This document shows positions 43,176 through 52,673 of a stretch of 64,000 nt of DNA, piece after piece. Source of the stretch: Paracoccus gahaiensis (GTDB lineage: Bacteria > Pseudomonadota > Alphaproteobacteria > Rhodobacterales > Rhodobacteraceae); contig NZ_SUNI01000003.1 in NCBI RefSeq assembly GCF_005048225.1, positions 124,001 to 188,000 of the forward strand. Direction: 5' to 3'. Below the pieces are notes generated by a model that searched no databases, was not told the DNA's origin, and saw only the letters and a program-made list of their open reading frames with translations. A program made the position numbers and the translations under genes. Each line of letters starts with the position of its first letter. Position 1 is the first letter of the stretch.

Positions 43176-43802
43176 CTAGTCCCGCGCTGCCAGCATCTCC
43201 AGGATCACGCCAAGCGCCGCGCCCATATGCGCCCGCATGGCCGCCGCCGCGCGTTCGGCATCGCGGGCGGTGATCGCCGCCAGGATGGCGCGATGCTCGG
43301 CGCGCGAGGCATCAACGCGCTCAGCCCGCGCCTCGAACTGGGCGTTGCGCCACGGCAGGCTGCGGCGGTTCAGATCCTCCAGCACCTCGGCCAGCACCGC
43401 GTTGCCCGCCCCCTGCCGCAGGATCTGGTGAAAGCGCATGTTCAGCCCGGCATAATCGGCCTCCGGCGCGTCGGCGCGGTCCAGCACCCCGGCCAGCATC
43501 GCGTGATCGGCGGGGGTCATGCGCAGGGCCGCCATGCCGGCGCACAAGGCCTCAAGTTCCGCCAGCGCCTCGAACAGGTGGCGCAGCGCCTCGGTGGACA
43601 TGCGGCGCACGGCGAAGGCGCGGCGCGGGCCACGCTCGACCAGCCCCTCGGCGGCCAGGCGCTGCAGGGCCTCGCGCACGGGGGTGCGCGACAGGCCGAA
43701 CTGCGCGGCCAGCGCGGTTTCGGCCAGCGCATCGCCGGGGCGCAGGTGACCCGCCACGATCTGCGCGGACAGCGTGGCATGGATCTGATCGGCCGAAGAC
43801 AT
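43176..43802 (-). CDS. GntR-family regulator, FCD (FadR) subgroup
   Basis: A 208-residue regulator. The winged helix (about 10-75) has the signature AAQFGLSRTPVREALQRLAAEGLVERGPRRAF; the all-helical FCD domain follows, with metal-ligand region DYAGLNMRFHQILRQGAGN and a C-terminal EHRAILAAITARDAERA. It is divergent from the catabolic operon beginning with the GGT-family gene and probably represses it and itself. Earlier in-frame Met codons at 43808 and 43814 are alternatives. Confidence 0.9.
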   Translation of the reverse strand: MSSADQIHATLSAQIVAGHLRPGDALAETALAAQFGLSRTPVREALQRLAAEGLVERGPRRAFAVRRMSTEALRHLFEALAELEALCAGMAALRMTPADHAMLAGVLDRADAPEADYAGLNMRFHQILRQGAGNAVLAEVLEDLNRRSLPWRNAQFEARAERVDASRAEHRAILAAITARDAERAAAAMRAHMGAALGVILEMLAARD

Positions 43803-43838
43803 GGACATTTCCATCAATTGTATTCCGGACGCCTTCAC

Positions 43839-43848
43839 CTGTATACAT
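43839..43848. promoter_or_regulatory. Probable GntR operator TGTATACA
   Basis: The perfect palindrome TGTATACA lies in the 91-base divergent spacer, 46 bases before the GGT-family start and 37 before the regulator start. It closely resembles the TTGTATACAA-type sites of FCD-class GntR regulators. Confidence 0.6.
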
Positions 43849-43893
43849 GTTACCAGACACCCACCACCGATTCCGTCAGCCCCCGGAGAGCCC

Positions 43894-45477
43894 ATGACCC
43901 GTTTCGATTTCCTGTCGGGCCGCCGCGCGCCCAGCTATGCGGGCCGTGCCATGATCGCGACCTCGCATCCGCTGGCCAGTGCGGCGGGGCTTTCCGTGCT
44001 GGCCGAGGGCGGCAATGCGGTGGACGCCGCCATCGCCGCCAGCGCGGTGCAGGCGGTGGCCGATCCGCTGATGACCGGGATCGGCGGCGACTGCTTTGCG
44101 CTCTACGCCCCGGCAGGGGGTGCGGTGCGGGCGTTGAACGGATCGGGCCGCGCGCCCGCCGCCGCCAGCGTCGCGGCGCTGCAGGCGGCGGGGCTGACCG
44201 ACCATATCCCGCAGACCAGCCCCCATGCGGTGACGGTGCCTGGCGCGATCTCGGCCTGGTGCCGGCTGCATGCCGATCTGGGCACGCTGCCCCTGTCGCG
44301 GCTGTTCCGCGATGCCATCGGCCATGCCCGGGGCGGCTATCCCGTCACCCCCCGCGTGGCGCAGGACTGGGCCGATGCCGCCGCGCTGATCGGTGGCGAT
44401 CCCCATGCGGCGGCGGTGTTCCTGCCCGCCCCGGCGGCGGGTGTGCGCCATGCCCAGCCCCTGCTGGCCGACCGGCTGGAGGAGATCGCGGCCCACGGCC
44501 CGGCGGCCTTCTATCAGGGCCAGACCGCCGCGCGCATGGTCGCGCATCTGCGCGCGCTTGGCGGGCTGCACACCGAGCAGGATTTCGCGGAAGCCACCGA
44601 CGGCGCCGAATGGGTCGCGCCGATCAGCGCCAGTTATCGTGGCGTTGAGGTGCATGAATGCCCGCCGAACGGGCAAGGGGTGGCGTCGCTGCTGATCCTG
44701 AAGATCCTCGAGGGCTTCGACATGGCCGCCCTGTCGCCCGCCGACCGCATCCATGTCGAGGCCGAGGCGACCAAGCTGGCCTATCACCACCGCGACGCGC
44801 TGCTGGGCGATCCCGACCATTGCCCCGGGCTGGTTGAGGCGCTGCTGTCCGACCCCGCCATCGCCGCGCTGAGGGCGCGCATCGACATGGCCCGCGCGCA
44901 GGCCCCGGGGCTGTGGGACGAGCCCGAGCACAAGGACACGATCTATCTGTGCGTCGTGGACGCGGACGGCAACGCGATCTCGTTCATCAACTCGATCTTT
45001 CACGGCTTCGGATCGGGGCGGCTGGACCCGGCGACCGGGGTGCTGTTTCACAGCCGGGGCGCGTCCTTCCGGCTGATCCCGGGCCATCCCAACGCCATCG
45101 GGCCGCGCAAGCGGCCGATGCACACGATCATCCCCGGCATGGTCACCCAAGGGGGCCGCGCGGTGATGCCCTTCGGCGTGATGGGCGGGCAGTATCAGGC
45201 CACCGGCCACGCGGCCTTCCTGTCGGCGGTGATCGACCGGGGCCTGTCGCTGCAGGCGGCCATGGACGAGCCGCGCAGCTTTGCCACCGAGGGCGTGCTG
45301 CAGGTCGAGCCGACCCTGCCGCAGGACATCTGCGACGATCTGGCCGCGCGCGGCCATGTGATCAAGCGCCTGACCGGCCCCATGGGCGGCGCGCAGGCGA
45401 TCCGCATCGATGCGGCGACCGGCCTGCTGGAGGGCGGGTCGGACAGCCGCAAGGACGGCATGGCCATTGGCTTCTGA
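43894..45477 (+). CDS. Gamma-glutamyltransferase-family Ntn hydrolase (oxamate-amidohydrolase-like)
   Basis: A 527-residue member of the GGT family without a signal peptide, so cytoplasmic. The large-subunit part starts SHPLASAAGLSVLAEGGNAVDAAIA and LMTGIGGDCFALYA. The self-cleaving nucleophile is probably Thr349 in EHKDTIYLCVVDADGNA, followed by SFINSIFHGFGSG of the small subunit. Cytoplasmic GGT homologues include HpxW, an oxamate amidohydrolase in purine degradation; with the M20 amidase at the end of this operon that is a plausible role. The actual amide substrate is not established. First gene of the GntR-controlled operon, ribosome site GGAGAG. Confidence 0.83.
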   Translation: MTRFDFLSGRRAPSYAGRAMIATSHPLASAAGLSVLAEGGNAVDAAIAASAVQAVADPLMTGIGGDCFALYAPAGGAVRALNGSGRAPAAASVAALQAAGLTDHIPQTSPHAVTVPGAISAWCRLHADLGTLPLSRLFRDAIGHARGGYPVTPRVAQDWADAAALIGGDPHAAAVFLPAPAAGVRHAQPLLADRLEEIAAHGPAAFYQGQTAARMVAHLRALGGLHTEQDFAEATDGAEWVAPISASYRGVEVHECPPNGQGVASLLILKILEGFDMAALSPADRIHVEAEATKLAYHHRDALLGDPDHCPGLVEALLSDPAIAALRARIDMARAQAPGLWDEPEHKDTIYLCVVDADGNAISFINSIFHGFGSGRLDPATGVLFHSRGASFRLIPGHPNAIGPRKRPMHTIIPGMVTQGGRAVMPFGVMGGQYQATGHAAFLSAVIDRGLSLQAAMDEPRSFATEGVLQVEPTLPQDICDDLAARGHVIKRLTGPMGGAQAIRIDAATGLLEGGSDSRKDGMAIGF

Positions 45478-45489
45478 AGGATTTGAACG

Positions 45490-46473
45490 ATGAGACGCTT
45501 TCTGGGACGGATCGGGATCGACAGCTATATGCTGATGCTGCTGGGCACGGTCCTGCTGGGGCTGGTTTTGCCCGCGCGCGGGGTCGCGGCCGAGGGGCTG
45601 GGGCAGGTCACCTATTGGGCAGTGGCGCTGCTGTTCTTTCTTTATGGCGCCAAGCTGGACCCGGCCTCGGTCAAGGCGGGGATGCTGAACTGGCGGCTGC
45701 AGGGGCTGACCTTCGGATCGACCTATCTGGTCATCCCGGCCCTGGGGCTGGGCTTCGCCGCCGTCTTCGGCGGGATCCTGGGGCCGCAGGTGACGATGGG
45801 GGTGATCTTTCTCGCGGTCCTGCCCTCGACGATCCAGAGCTCGATCGCCTTCGTGTCGATGTCGGGCGGCAACGTGCCTGCGGCAATTTGCGCCGCCTCG
45901 CTGTCCAATCTGGTCGGCGTGGTGCTGACGCCCGCGCTGGTCGCGCTGCTGCTGCAGGCGGGCGAGGGGGGCGTCAGCCTGGACGCGGTGATCCGCATCG
46001 GCACGCAGATCCTGCTGCCCTTCGTGCTGGGCCAGATCCTGCGCCCCTGGGTCGGCGGGTTCGTTAAGTCGCGCAAGCGGCTGACGCTGGTCGTGGACCG
46101 GGGCGCGATCCTGCTGATCGTCTATTCGGCCTTCAGCGCAGGCACCGTCTCGGGCCTCTGGGCCGAGATCCCGCCCGTCAGCCTGATCGTGCTGATCGCG
46201 GTGATGCTGGCGATGCTGGGGGTGGTCTTCGCGCTGATCGGGGGCTTGGGGCGTCTCTGCAAGCTGCCGCCCGAGGACCGCTCGGTGCTGTTCTTCTGCG
46301 GCTCGACGAAAAGCCTGGCCTCGGGCCTGCCCATCGCGGCGGCGCTGTTTCCGGTCGAGACGGTGGGGGCCACGGTGCTGCCGGTGCTGATCTATCACAT
46401 GGCGCAACTGCTGATCTGCGCGATGATCGCGCAGCGCCATGCGCGGGCGGCGCAGACGGCGCTGGTGTCCTGA
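45490..46473 (+). CDS. Bile acid:sodium symporter (BASS/YfeH-type) family transporter
   Basis: A 327-residue protein with about ten helices in the SBF-like arrangement. LFFLYGAKLDPASVKAGMLNWRLQ, FLAVLPSTIQSSIAFVSMSGGNVPAAICAASLSNLVG (sodium-site crossover) and FFCGSTKSLASGLPIAAALF are typical of the YfeH/SBF_like branch. It lies 12 bases after the GGT-family gene, suggesting uptake of an organic anion that feeds the operon. Confidence 0.85.
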   Translation: MRRFLGRIGIDSYMLMLLGTVLLGLVLPARGVAAEGLGQVTYWAVALLFFLYGAKLDPASVKAGMLNWRLQGLTFGSTYLVIPALGLGFAAVFGGILGPQVTMGVIFLAVLPSTIQSSIAFVSMSGGNVPAAICAASLSNLVGVVLTPALVALLLQAGEGGVSLDAVIRIGTQILLPFVLGQILRPWVGGFVKSRKRLTLVVDRGAILLIVYSAFSAGTVSGLWAEIPPVSLIVLIAVMLAMLGVVFALIGGLGRLCKLPPEDRSVLFFCGSTKSLASGLPIAAALFPVETVGATVLPVLIYHMAQLLICAMIAQRHARAAQTALVS

Positions 46474-46528
46474 GGAGAAACCGGGGGGCCTGACATGGGT
46501 GCAGGGACACGGGGGCAGGGAACCGCGC

Positions 46529-46562
46529 GGCTTGGGTCACGTTCTGTCGGACCCAGCAAGCG
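46529..46562 (+). promoter_or_regulatory. Inverted repeat before paoA
   Basis: GCTTGGGTC pairs with GACCCA-gca-AGC around an 11-nt loop, ending 15 bases before the paoA start. It may be an intercistronic RNA hairpin or a protein site; no T-run follows. Confidence 0.35.
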
Positions 46563-46577
46563 GTTCAAGGAGCCCCC

Positions 46578-47107
<530 letters not shown>

Positions 47108-47111
<4 letters not shown>

Positions 47112-48070
47112 AGGCGTTCGACTACAGCCGGGCCGAGGCCACTGCCGACGCCGTGGGCCAGTCCGCCCGCCTGATCGCCGGCGGCACCAACCTGCTGGAT
47201 CTGATGAAGCTGGAGGTCGAGACGCCCGAGGCGCTTCTGGACATCACCCGCATCGGCCTGAACGCCATCGACGCCGAGGGCGAGGGCCTGCGCATCGGCG
47301 CGCTGGTCAGCAATTCCGACGCCGCCGCCGATCCGCGCATCCGCCGCGACTGGCCGCTTCTGTCGCGCGCCATTCTGGCCGGGGCCAGCCCCCAGCTGCG
47401 CAACAAGGCCACGATGGGCGGCAACCTGTGCCAGCGCACGCGTTGCGGCTATTTCATGGACAACCGCTCGGCCTGCAACAAGCGCGAGCCGGGCTCGGGC
47501 TGCGCAGCCATCGGGGGCGTGAACCGCAACCATGCGATCTTGGGCGCCTCGTCCGACTGCATCGCCACCTATCCCGGCGACATGGCCGTGGCCCTGTCGG
47601 CGCTGCAGGCGGTCGTGCATACCGAACGCCCCGAGGGCGCGCGCGAGATCCCGATGCGGCATTTCCACCGCCTGCCGGGCGACACGCCCCAGCAGGACAA
47701 CCATCTGGAGTCGGGCGAGGTCATCACCGCGATCAGCCTGCCCGCGCCCTTGGGCGGACGCCAGATCTATCGCAAGGTGCGCGACCGGGCGTCCTATGCC
47801 TTCGCGCTGGTTTCGGTCGCCGCGGCGCTGCGGATGGAGGAGGGGCGCATCGCCTCGGTCCATCTGGCCTTCGGCGGCGTGGCGCATACGCCTTGGACGA
47901 ACGACCATGTTGATGAACTGCTGACCGGCGAGCGTCCCTCGCCCGCGCTGTTCGACAAGGCCGCCGACCTGCTCTTGGAAGACGCGCAGGGTCAGGGCCA
48001 CAATGATTTCAAGATCCCGCTGCTGCGCCGCGCCCTTGCGGCCGTGCTGGCGGAAGCCACGGGGGAATGA
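47108..48070 (+). CDS. paoB: Molybdo-hydroxylase FAD subunit with extra 4Fe-4S site (PaoB/YagS-like)
   Basis: A 320-residue FAD-binding subunit. FAD motifs are LIAGGTNLLDLMKLEV and NKATMGGNLCQRTRC. The insert LCQRTRCGYFMDNRSACNKREPGSGC provides four Cys for the additional [4Fe-4S] cluster characteristic of PaoB and 4-hydroxybenzoyl-CoA reductase-like subunits, distinguishing it from plain xanthine dehydrogenase. ATGA overlaps on both sides. Confidence 0.92.
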
Positions 48071-50283
48071 CCATGAGCGATACCTATGACACCCCCGACA
48101 CCCGCGACATGCTGGACCGCACCCGCCAGGGCGTGATCGGCCAGCCGCTGGACCGCCCTGAGGGGCCGCTGAAGGTGGCGGGTCAGGCGACCTATGCCGC
48201 CGAATATGCGCGCGAGAACTGCGCCGAGGGCGTGCTGGTCGGCGCGACCATCAGCACGGGCCGCGTGACCGCGATCCACAAGGACGAGGTTCTGGCGATG
48301 CCCGGCGTCTTGGGCGTCTATGCCGCCCCGCAGATGCTGCGCCGTCCGGCGCAGGGCACGGCGGGCGAGGCCCCCTTGCAGGACCCCTCGCGCGTCGATT
48401 ACCCGCTGCAGCCGGTGGCGTTGGTCGTGGCCGAGACCTTCGAACAGGCCACTGCCGCCGCCAAGGCCCTCCGCATCGACTATGACGATGCCTCGGACAA
48501 GGCGCGCTTCCTGCCGACGCAGGAGACCGCCGAGGCGGCCAAGGAGCCCGTGACGGCGGGCGATCTGGAGGCCGCCCTGCGCGACGCCGCCCATGTCATC
48601 GACGCGAACTTCACCACGCCCGGCCATGCCAGCGCGGCAATGGAGCCGCATGCGGCGGTTGCGGAATGGGACGGGGACGACCTGACCCTGTGGGGCAGCC
48701 TGCAGATGATCGCCTTCAACGTGGCCGAACTGGCCGACAGCCTGGGCATCGATCCCAAGCATGTCCGCATCCTGTCGCCCTATGTCGGCGGCGGGTTCGG
48801 GTCCAAGCTGGGCATCTCGCACGAGGCCGTGGCGGCCTCGCTGGCGGCGCGCGAGCTGGGCCGTCCGGTCCGGGTCGTGATGAGCCGCCAGCTGGTGTTC
48901 CAGTCGATCATGCGCCGGTCGGAAACCGTCCAGCGCATCAGGCTTGGCGCCGGGGCCGATGGCCGCCTGACCGCCTTCGGTCACGAGGCGTTGGTGTCGA
49001 ACCTGCCCGAGGAGTCCTTTTCCGAGCCCGTCACGCAGGCCTCGGAATTCCTCTATGCCGGAGACAACCGCCTGCTCGGGGTGCGCAAGTCCGACATCAC
49101 CCGCCTGACCGCCGGATCCGTCCGCGCGCCCGGCGAGGCCGTGGGGATGCAGGCGCTGGAGGTGGCGATGGACGAGCTGGCCATCGCGACCAACCTAGAC
49201 CCGGTGGAGCTGCGCAAGCGCAACCTGCCCGAGACGGTCCCGGGGCAGGGCACGCCCTATTCCTCGCGCCGCCTGGTCGAGGCGCTGGATGCCGGGGCTG
49301 CGGCCTTTGGCTGGGACCAGCGCAGCCCCACCCCCTGCGCCCGGCGCGAGGGCGAATGGTGGATCGGCATGGGCATGTCCTCGGCCGCCCGCGTCAACAT
49401 CCTCGCCAAGGCCGAGGCGCGCGTGACCTTGACGGCCCAAGGCCATGTCGTCGTGGAAACCGATCACACCGATATCGGCACCGGCAGCTATGCGATCTTC
49501 GGACAGATCGCCGCCGAGATGCTGGGCCAGCCCATCGACCGCACCACGGTCAAGCTGGGCGACAGCCTGCTGCCCGCAGGCTCGGGTTCAGGCGGTAGCT
49601 GGGGGGCCTCGTCCACCGGCTCGGCAGTGTTCTATGCCTGCGAGGCGATCCGCGCGACCTTGGCGCAGGCGCTTGGCTGTTCCGCCGATCAACTGATCCT
49701 CAAGGATGGCCAAGCCTGGGCCGAGGGCGTGGATGCGCGCCCCGTCACCGACCTTCTGACCGAGGATCTGACCCGCACCGGCAAGATCGAGCCTGGCGAG
49801 TTGATGGAGAAGGTCAACCAGTCCACCTATGGCGCCTTCTTCTGCGAGGTCGCGGTCAATGCCTTCACCGGCGAGACGCGGCTGCGGCGCATGACCGGGG
49901 CCTTCGGCTTCGGCCGGGTGCTGAACGCCAAGACCGCGCGGTCGCAATGCATCGGCGGCATGGTCTGGGGCATCGGCAGCGCGCTGACCGAGGAGCTGTC
50001 CTTCGATGCCCGCGACGGCCATCTGGTGAACCACGATCTGGCGGAATACCACGTGCCGGTCCATGCCGACATCCCGCCGATGGAGGTGATCCTGCTGGAG
50101 GAACGCGACGCCGACGCCTCGCCCCTGCAATCCAAGGGCGTGGGCGAGCTAGGCATCTGCGGCGCGGCGGGCGCGATCGCCAACGCGATCTATAACGCCT
50201 GCGGCGTGCGGCTGCGCGACTTCCCGATGACGCCGGACAAGCTGCTGGCCGATCTGCCCGATCCCTTCGCCCCCGCCGCGTGA
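48067..50283 (+). CDS. paoC: Molybdo-hydroxylase molybdenum-binding subunit (PaoC/YagR-like)
   Basis: A 738-residue catalytic subunit holding the molybdenum cofactor (cytosine-dinucleotide form in the Pao group). Key segments: PYVGGGFGSKLGISHEAVAA, ETDHTDIGTGSYAIFGQIAAE, GSGGSWGASSTGSA and the catalytic Glu in SKGVGELGICGAAGAIANA. The start overlaps paoB; an ATG two codons later has a better ribosome site. Aldehyde oxidase is the best-known activity, but an N-heterocycle hydroxylase is equally possible in this catabolic operon. Confidence 0.92.
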   Translation: MTMSDTYDTPDTRDMLDRTRQGVIGQPLDRPEGPLKVAGQATYAAEYARENCAEGVLVGATISTGRVTAIHKDEVLAMPGVLGVYAAPQMLRRPAQGTAGEAPLQDPSRVDYPLQPVALVVAETFEQATAAAKALRIDYDDASDKARFLPTQETAEAAKEPVTAGDLEAALRDAAHVIDANFTTPGHASAAMEPHAAVAEWDGDDLTLWGSLQMIAFNVAELADSLGIDPKHVRILSPYVGGGFGSKLGISHEAVAASLAARELGRPVRVVMSRQLVFQSIMRRSETVQRIRLGAGADGRLTAFGHEALVSNLPEESFSEPVTQASEFLYAGDNRLLGVRKSDITRLTAGSVRAPGEAVGMQALEVAMDELAIATNLDPVELRKRNLPETVPGQGTPYSSRRLVEALDAGAAAFGWDQRSPTPCARREGEWWIGMGMSSAARVNILAKAEARVTLTAQGHVVVETDHTDIGTGSYAIFGQIAAEMLGQPIDRTTVKLGDSLLPAGSGSGGSWGASSTGSAVFYACEAIRATLAQALGCSADQLILKDGQAWAEGVDARPVTDLLTEDLTRTGKIEPGELMEKVNQSTYGAFFCEVAVNAFTGETRLRRMTGAFGFGRVLNAKTARSQCIGGMVWGIGSALTEELSFDARDGHLVNHDLAEYHVPVHADIPPMEVILLEERDADASPLQSKGVGELGICGAAGAIANAIYNACGVRLRDFPMTPDKLLADLPDPFAPAA

Positions 50284-50305
50284 GGATCGTCCCCTGACCC
50301 AAAGC

Positions 50306-50334
50306 ACCCGGGCGCGCCGTCTGCGCGCCCGGGT
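50306..50334 (+). terminator. Perfect 12-bp hairpin between paoC and the YdeP-like gene
   Basis: ACCCGGGCGCGC pairs fully with GCGCGCCCGGGT around CGTCT. It is the strongest stem in the window. No T-run follows, and the next gene with the same direction begins 21 bases later with a good ribosome site, so it may act as a partial terminator or protect the 3' end of paoABC mRNA. Confidence 0.6.
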
Positions 50335-50354
50335 CCATCCGACAGGAGCCTCCC

Positions 50355-52640
50355 ATGCCCGACGACATGCCCCCCGCCGACCGCGAGACCCCCACCGCCA
50401 CCTATGACGGACCGGTCGGGGGATGGGGGTCGGCCAAGGGCATGGCCGCCGTGGCACGCACCGCGCGCTCCGGCCCCGGCGCCTTCGAGACGTTGCGCCA
50501 CCAGAACAAGCCCGGCGGGTTGATGTGCTCGTCCTGCGCCTGGGCCAAGCCCCCCAATCCCCATGTCGTTGAGTTCTGCGAGAACGGCGCCAAGGCGACG
50601 CTGTGGGATCTGACCAGCGCCCGCTGCGGCCCCGGCTTCTTCCGCGATCACACGGTGACCGAACTGGCCACTTGGTCGGAATACGACCTGGAGCGTGCCG
50701 GGCGCCTGACCCACCCCCTGCGCTATGACGCCGCTACCGACCGCTATGTCGAGACGACCTGGGACGCGGCCTTCTCGCAGATCGGCCGCGAATTGCAGGC
50801 CGCCGATCCCAAGGCCACGACCTTCTACGCCTCGGGCAAGGCGGGGCTGGAGGCGTCGTTCCTCTATGGCCTCTTCGCCCGCGCGATGGGGCACAACAAC
50901 CTGCCCGACAGCTCCAACATGTGCCACGAGACGACCTCGGTCGGCCTCAAGGAGGTCATCGGCTCGCCCGTGGGCACCTGCGTGCTGGAGGATTTCGACC
51001 ATTGCGACATGATCCTGCATGTCGGCCAGAACCCGGGCACCAACAGCCCGCGCATGCTGCATCCGCTGCAGCAGGCGGCCAAGCGGGGCTGCTGCATCGT
51101 GGCGATCAACCCGCTGCGCGAAAAGGGCCTGATCGAATTCGCCAATCCGCAAAGCGCCTGGCAGATGACCGTGGGCGCGCCGACCGAGATCGCGGACCGC
51201 TATCTTCAGGTCCGCGCGGGCGGCGACATCGCGGCCCTGACCGGCATCGCCAAACATGTGCTGGCGCTGGAGAAGGCCGAGGGCGGGGTGCTGGACCACG
51301 CCTTCCTGGACGCGCATTGCCACGGGCTGCAGGACTGGATGGCTTGGGTCGACGCGACCGAATGGGTCGATCTGGAACAGGTCAGCGGCCTGACCCGTGC
51401 CGCGATGGAGGGGATCGGCGCGATCTATGCCCGCTCCAAGGCGGTGATCGGCGTCTATGGCATGGGGCTGACGCAGCATGTGCACGGCTCGGATGCGATC
51501 GGCGCGCTGGTGAATCTTCTGCTGCTGCGCGGCAATATCGGCCGCAAGGGGGCGGGCGCCAGCCCGGTGCGCGGCCATTCCAATGTGCAGGGCCAGCGCA
51601 CCGTGGGCATCACCGAAAAGCCCGAACTGGTGCCGAACGACAGGCTGCGCGACCTGTTCGACATTGAGCCGCCGATGGACGAGGGCTGGACCACCATCGC
51701 CTTCGTGCAGGCGCTGCTGGAGGGGCGCGCCAAGGTCTTCTTGGGTCTGGGCGGCAACCTGGCCCGCGCGGTGCCCGATACCGACCGCGTGGCCGAGGCC
51801 TGGGGCCGGATGGACCTGACGGTCCATGTCGCCACCCGCCTCAATCGCACGCATCTGATGCCGGGGCGGTCCTCGTGGATCCTGCCCTGCCTCGTGCGCG
51901 CCGAGGAGGACATGCAGGACGGCACCAACCAGCAGGTCACCATCGAGGACAGCTTCAGCCATATCCACGGCTCGATCGGCAAGCGCGGCCCCGCCAGCCC
52001 GCATCTGCTGTCCGAGACGGCCATCGTCGCCCGGCTGGCCGAGGCGACGCTGCCGGTGAATGCCAAGATGCCTTGGGACCACTGGACCCGCGACTATGGC
52101 CGCATCCGCGACCTGATCGAGGCGGTCTATCCCGACGATTTCCGCGATTTCAACGCGCGCATGAACCAGCCCGGCGGCTTCTATCGCGGCAACCCCGCGC
52201 GCGACCGCGACTGGCAGACCGACAGCGGCAAGGCGCAGTTCACCGTGCCGGCCGCGCTGGACGCGACCGGGCTGGGGCGCGATCCGGGCCTCTATCGCCT
52301 GATCACGCTGCGGTCGAACGACCAGTTCAACACCACCGTCTATGGCATGTCCGACCGGCTGCGCGGGATCGAGGGCGACCGCATGCTGGTGATGATGTCG
52401 CCCGAGGACATGGCCGCCGAGGGGCTGGTGGCCGAGCAGCGCATTGCCTTGGCGGGCGACGCCGAGGACGGGATCGCGCGCCGGGTTGCGGGGCTGCGCA
52501 TCATCCCCTATGACCTGCCGCGCGGCTGCATCGCGGGATATTTCCCCGAGCTGAACCCGCTGTCGCCCCTGTCGCGGGCCGATCTGGCCTCGGACACGCC
52601 GGCGACCAAGGGAATCCCCGTCCGCCTGGACCTGGCCTGA
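50355..52640 (+). CDS. FdhF/YdeP-family molybdopterin oxidoreductase
   Basis: A 761-residue molybdenum bis-MGD enzyme of the formate-dehydrogenase-like YdeP branch. The N-terminal CSSCAWAKP replaces the four-Cys cluster of FdhF, so any iron-sulfur site is incomplete. The YdeP-type segments SSNMCHETTSVGLKEVIGSPVGTC, GQNPGTNSPRMLHPLQQAAKRG and RGHSNVQGQRTVGI are present, and the C-terminal MGD domain ends VPAALD ... FPELNPLSPL. The activity of YdeP proteins is not established. Placement after paoABC suggests it handles a later product such as formate or a related small molecule. Confidence 0.88.
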   Translation: MPDDMPPADRETPTATYDGPVGGWGSAKGMAAVARTARSGPGAFETLRHQNKPGGLMCSSCAWAKPPNPHVVEFCENGAKATLWDLTSARCGPGFFRDHTVTELATWSEYDLERAGRLTHPLRYDAATDRYVETTWDAAFSQIGRELQAADPKATTFYASGKAGLEASFLYGLFARAMGHNNLPDSSNMCHETTSVGLKEVIGSPVGTCVLEDFDHCDMILHVGQNPGTNSPRMLHPLQQAAKRGCCIVAINPLREKGLIEFANPQSAWQMTVGAPTEIADRYLQVRAGGDIAALTGIAKHVLALEKAEGGVLDHAFLDAHCHGLQDWMAWVDATEWVDLEQVSGLTRAAMEGIGAIYARSKAVIGVYGMGLTQHVHGSDAIGALVNLLLLRGNIGRKGAGASPVRGHSNVQGQRTVGITEKPELVPNDRLRDLFDIEPPMDEGWTTIAFVQALLEGRAKVFLGLGGNLARAVPDTDRVAEAWGRMDLTVHVATRLNRTHLMPGRSSWILPCLVRAEEDMQDGTNQQVTIEDSFSHIHGSIGKRGPASPHLLSETAIVARLAEATLPVNAKMPWDHWTRDYGRIRDLIEAVYPDDFRDFNARMNQPGGFYRGNPARDRDWQTDSGKAQFTVPAALDATGLGRDPGLYRLITLRSNDQFNTTVYGMSDRLRGIEGDRMLVMMSPEDMAAEGLVAEQRIALAGDAEDGIARRVAGLRIIPYDLPRGCIAGYFPELNPLSPLSRADLASDTPATKGIPVRLDLA

Positions 52641-52673
52641 TCGGGCGCGACCCGACCCGAAAGGTCCCTTCCC

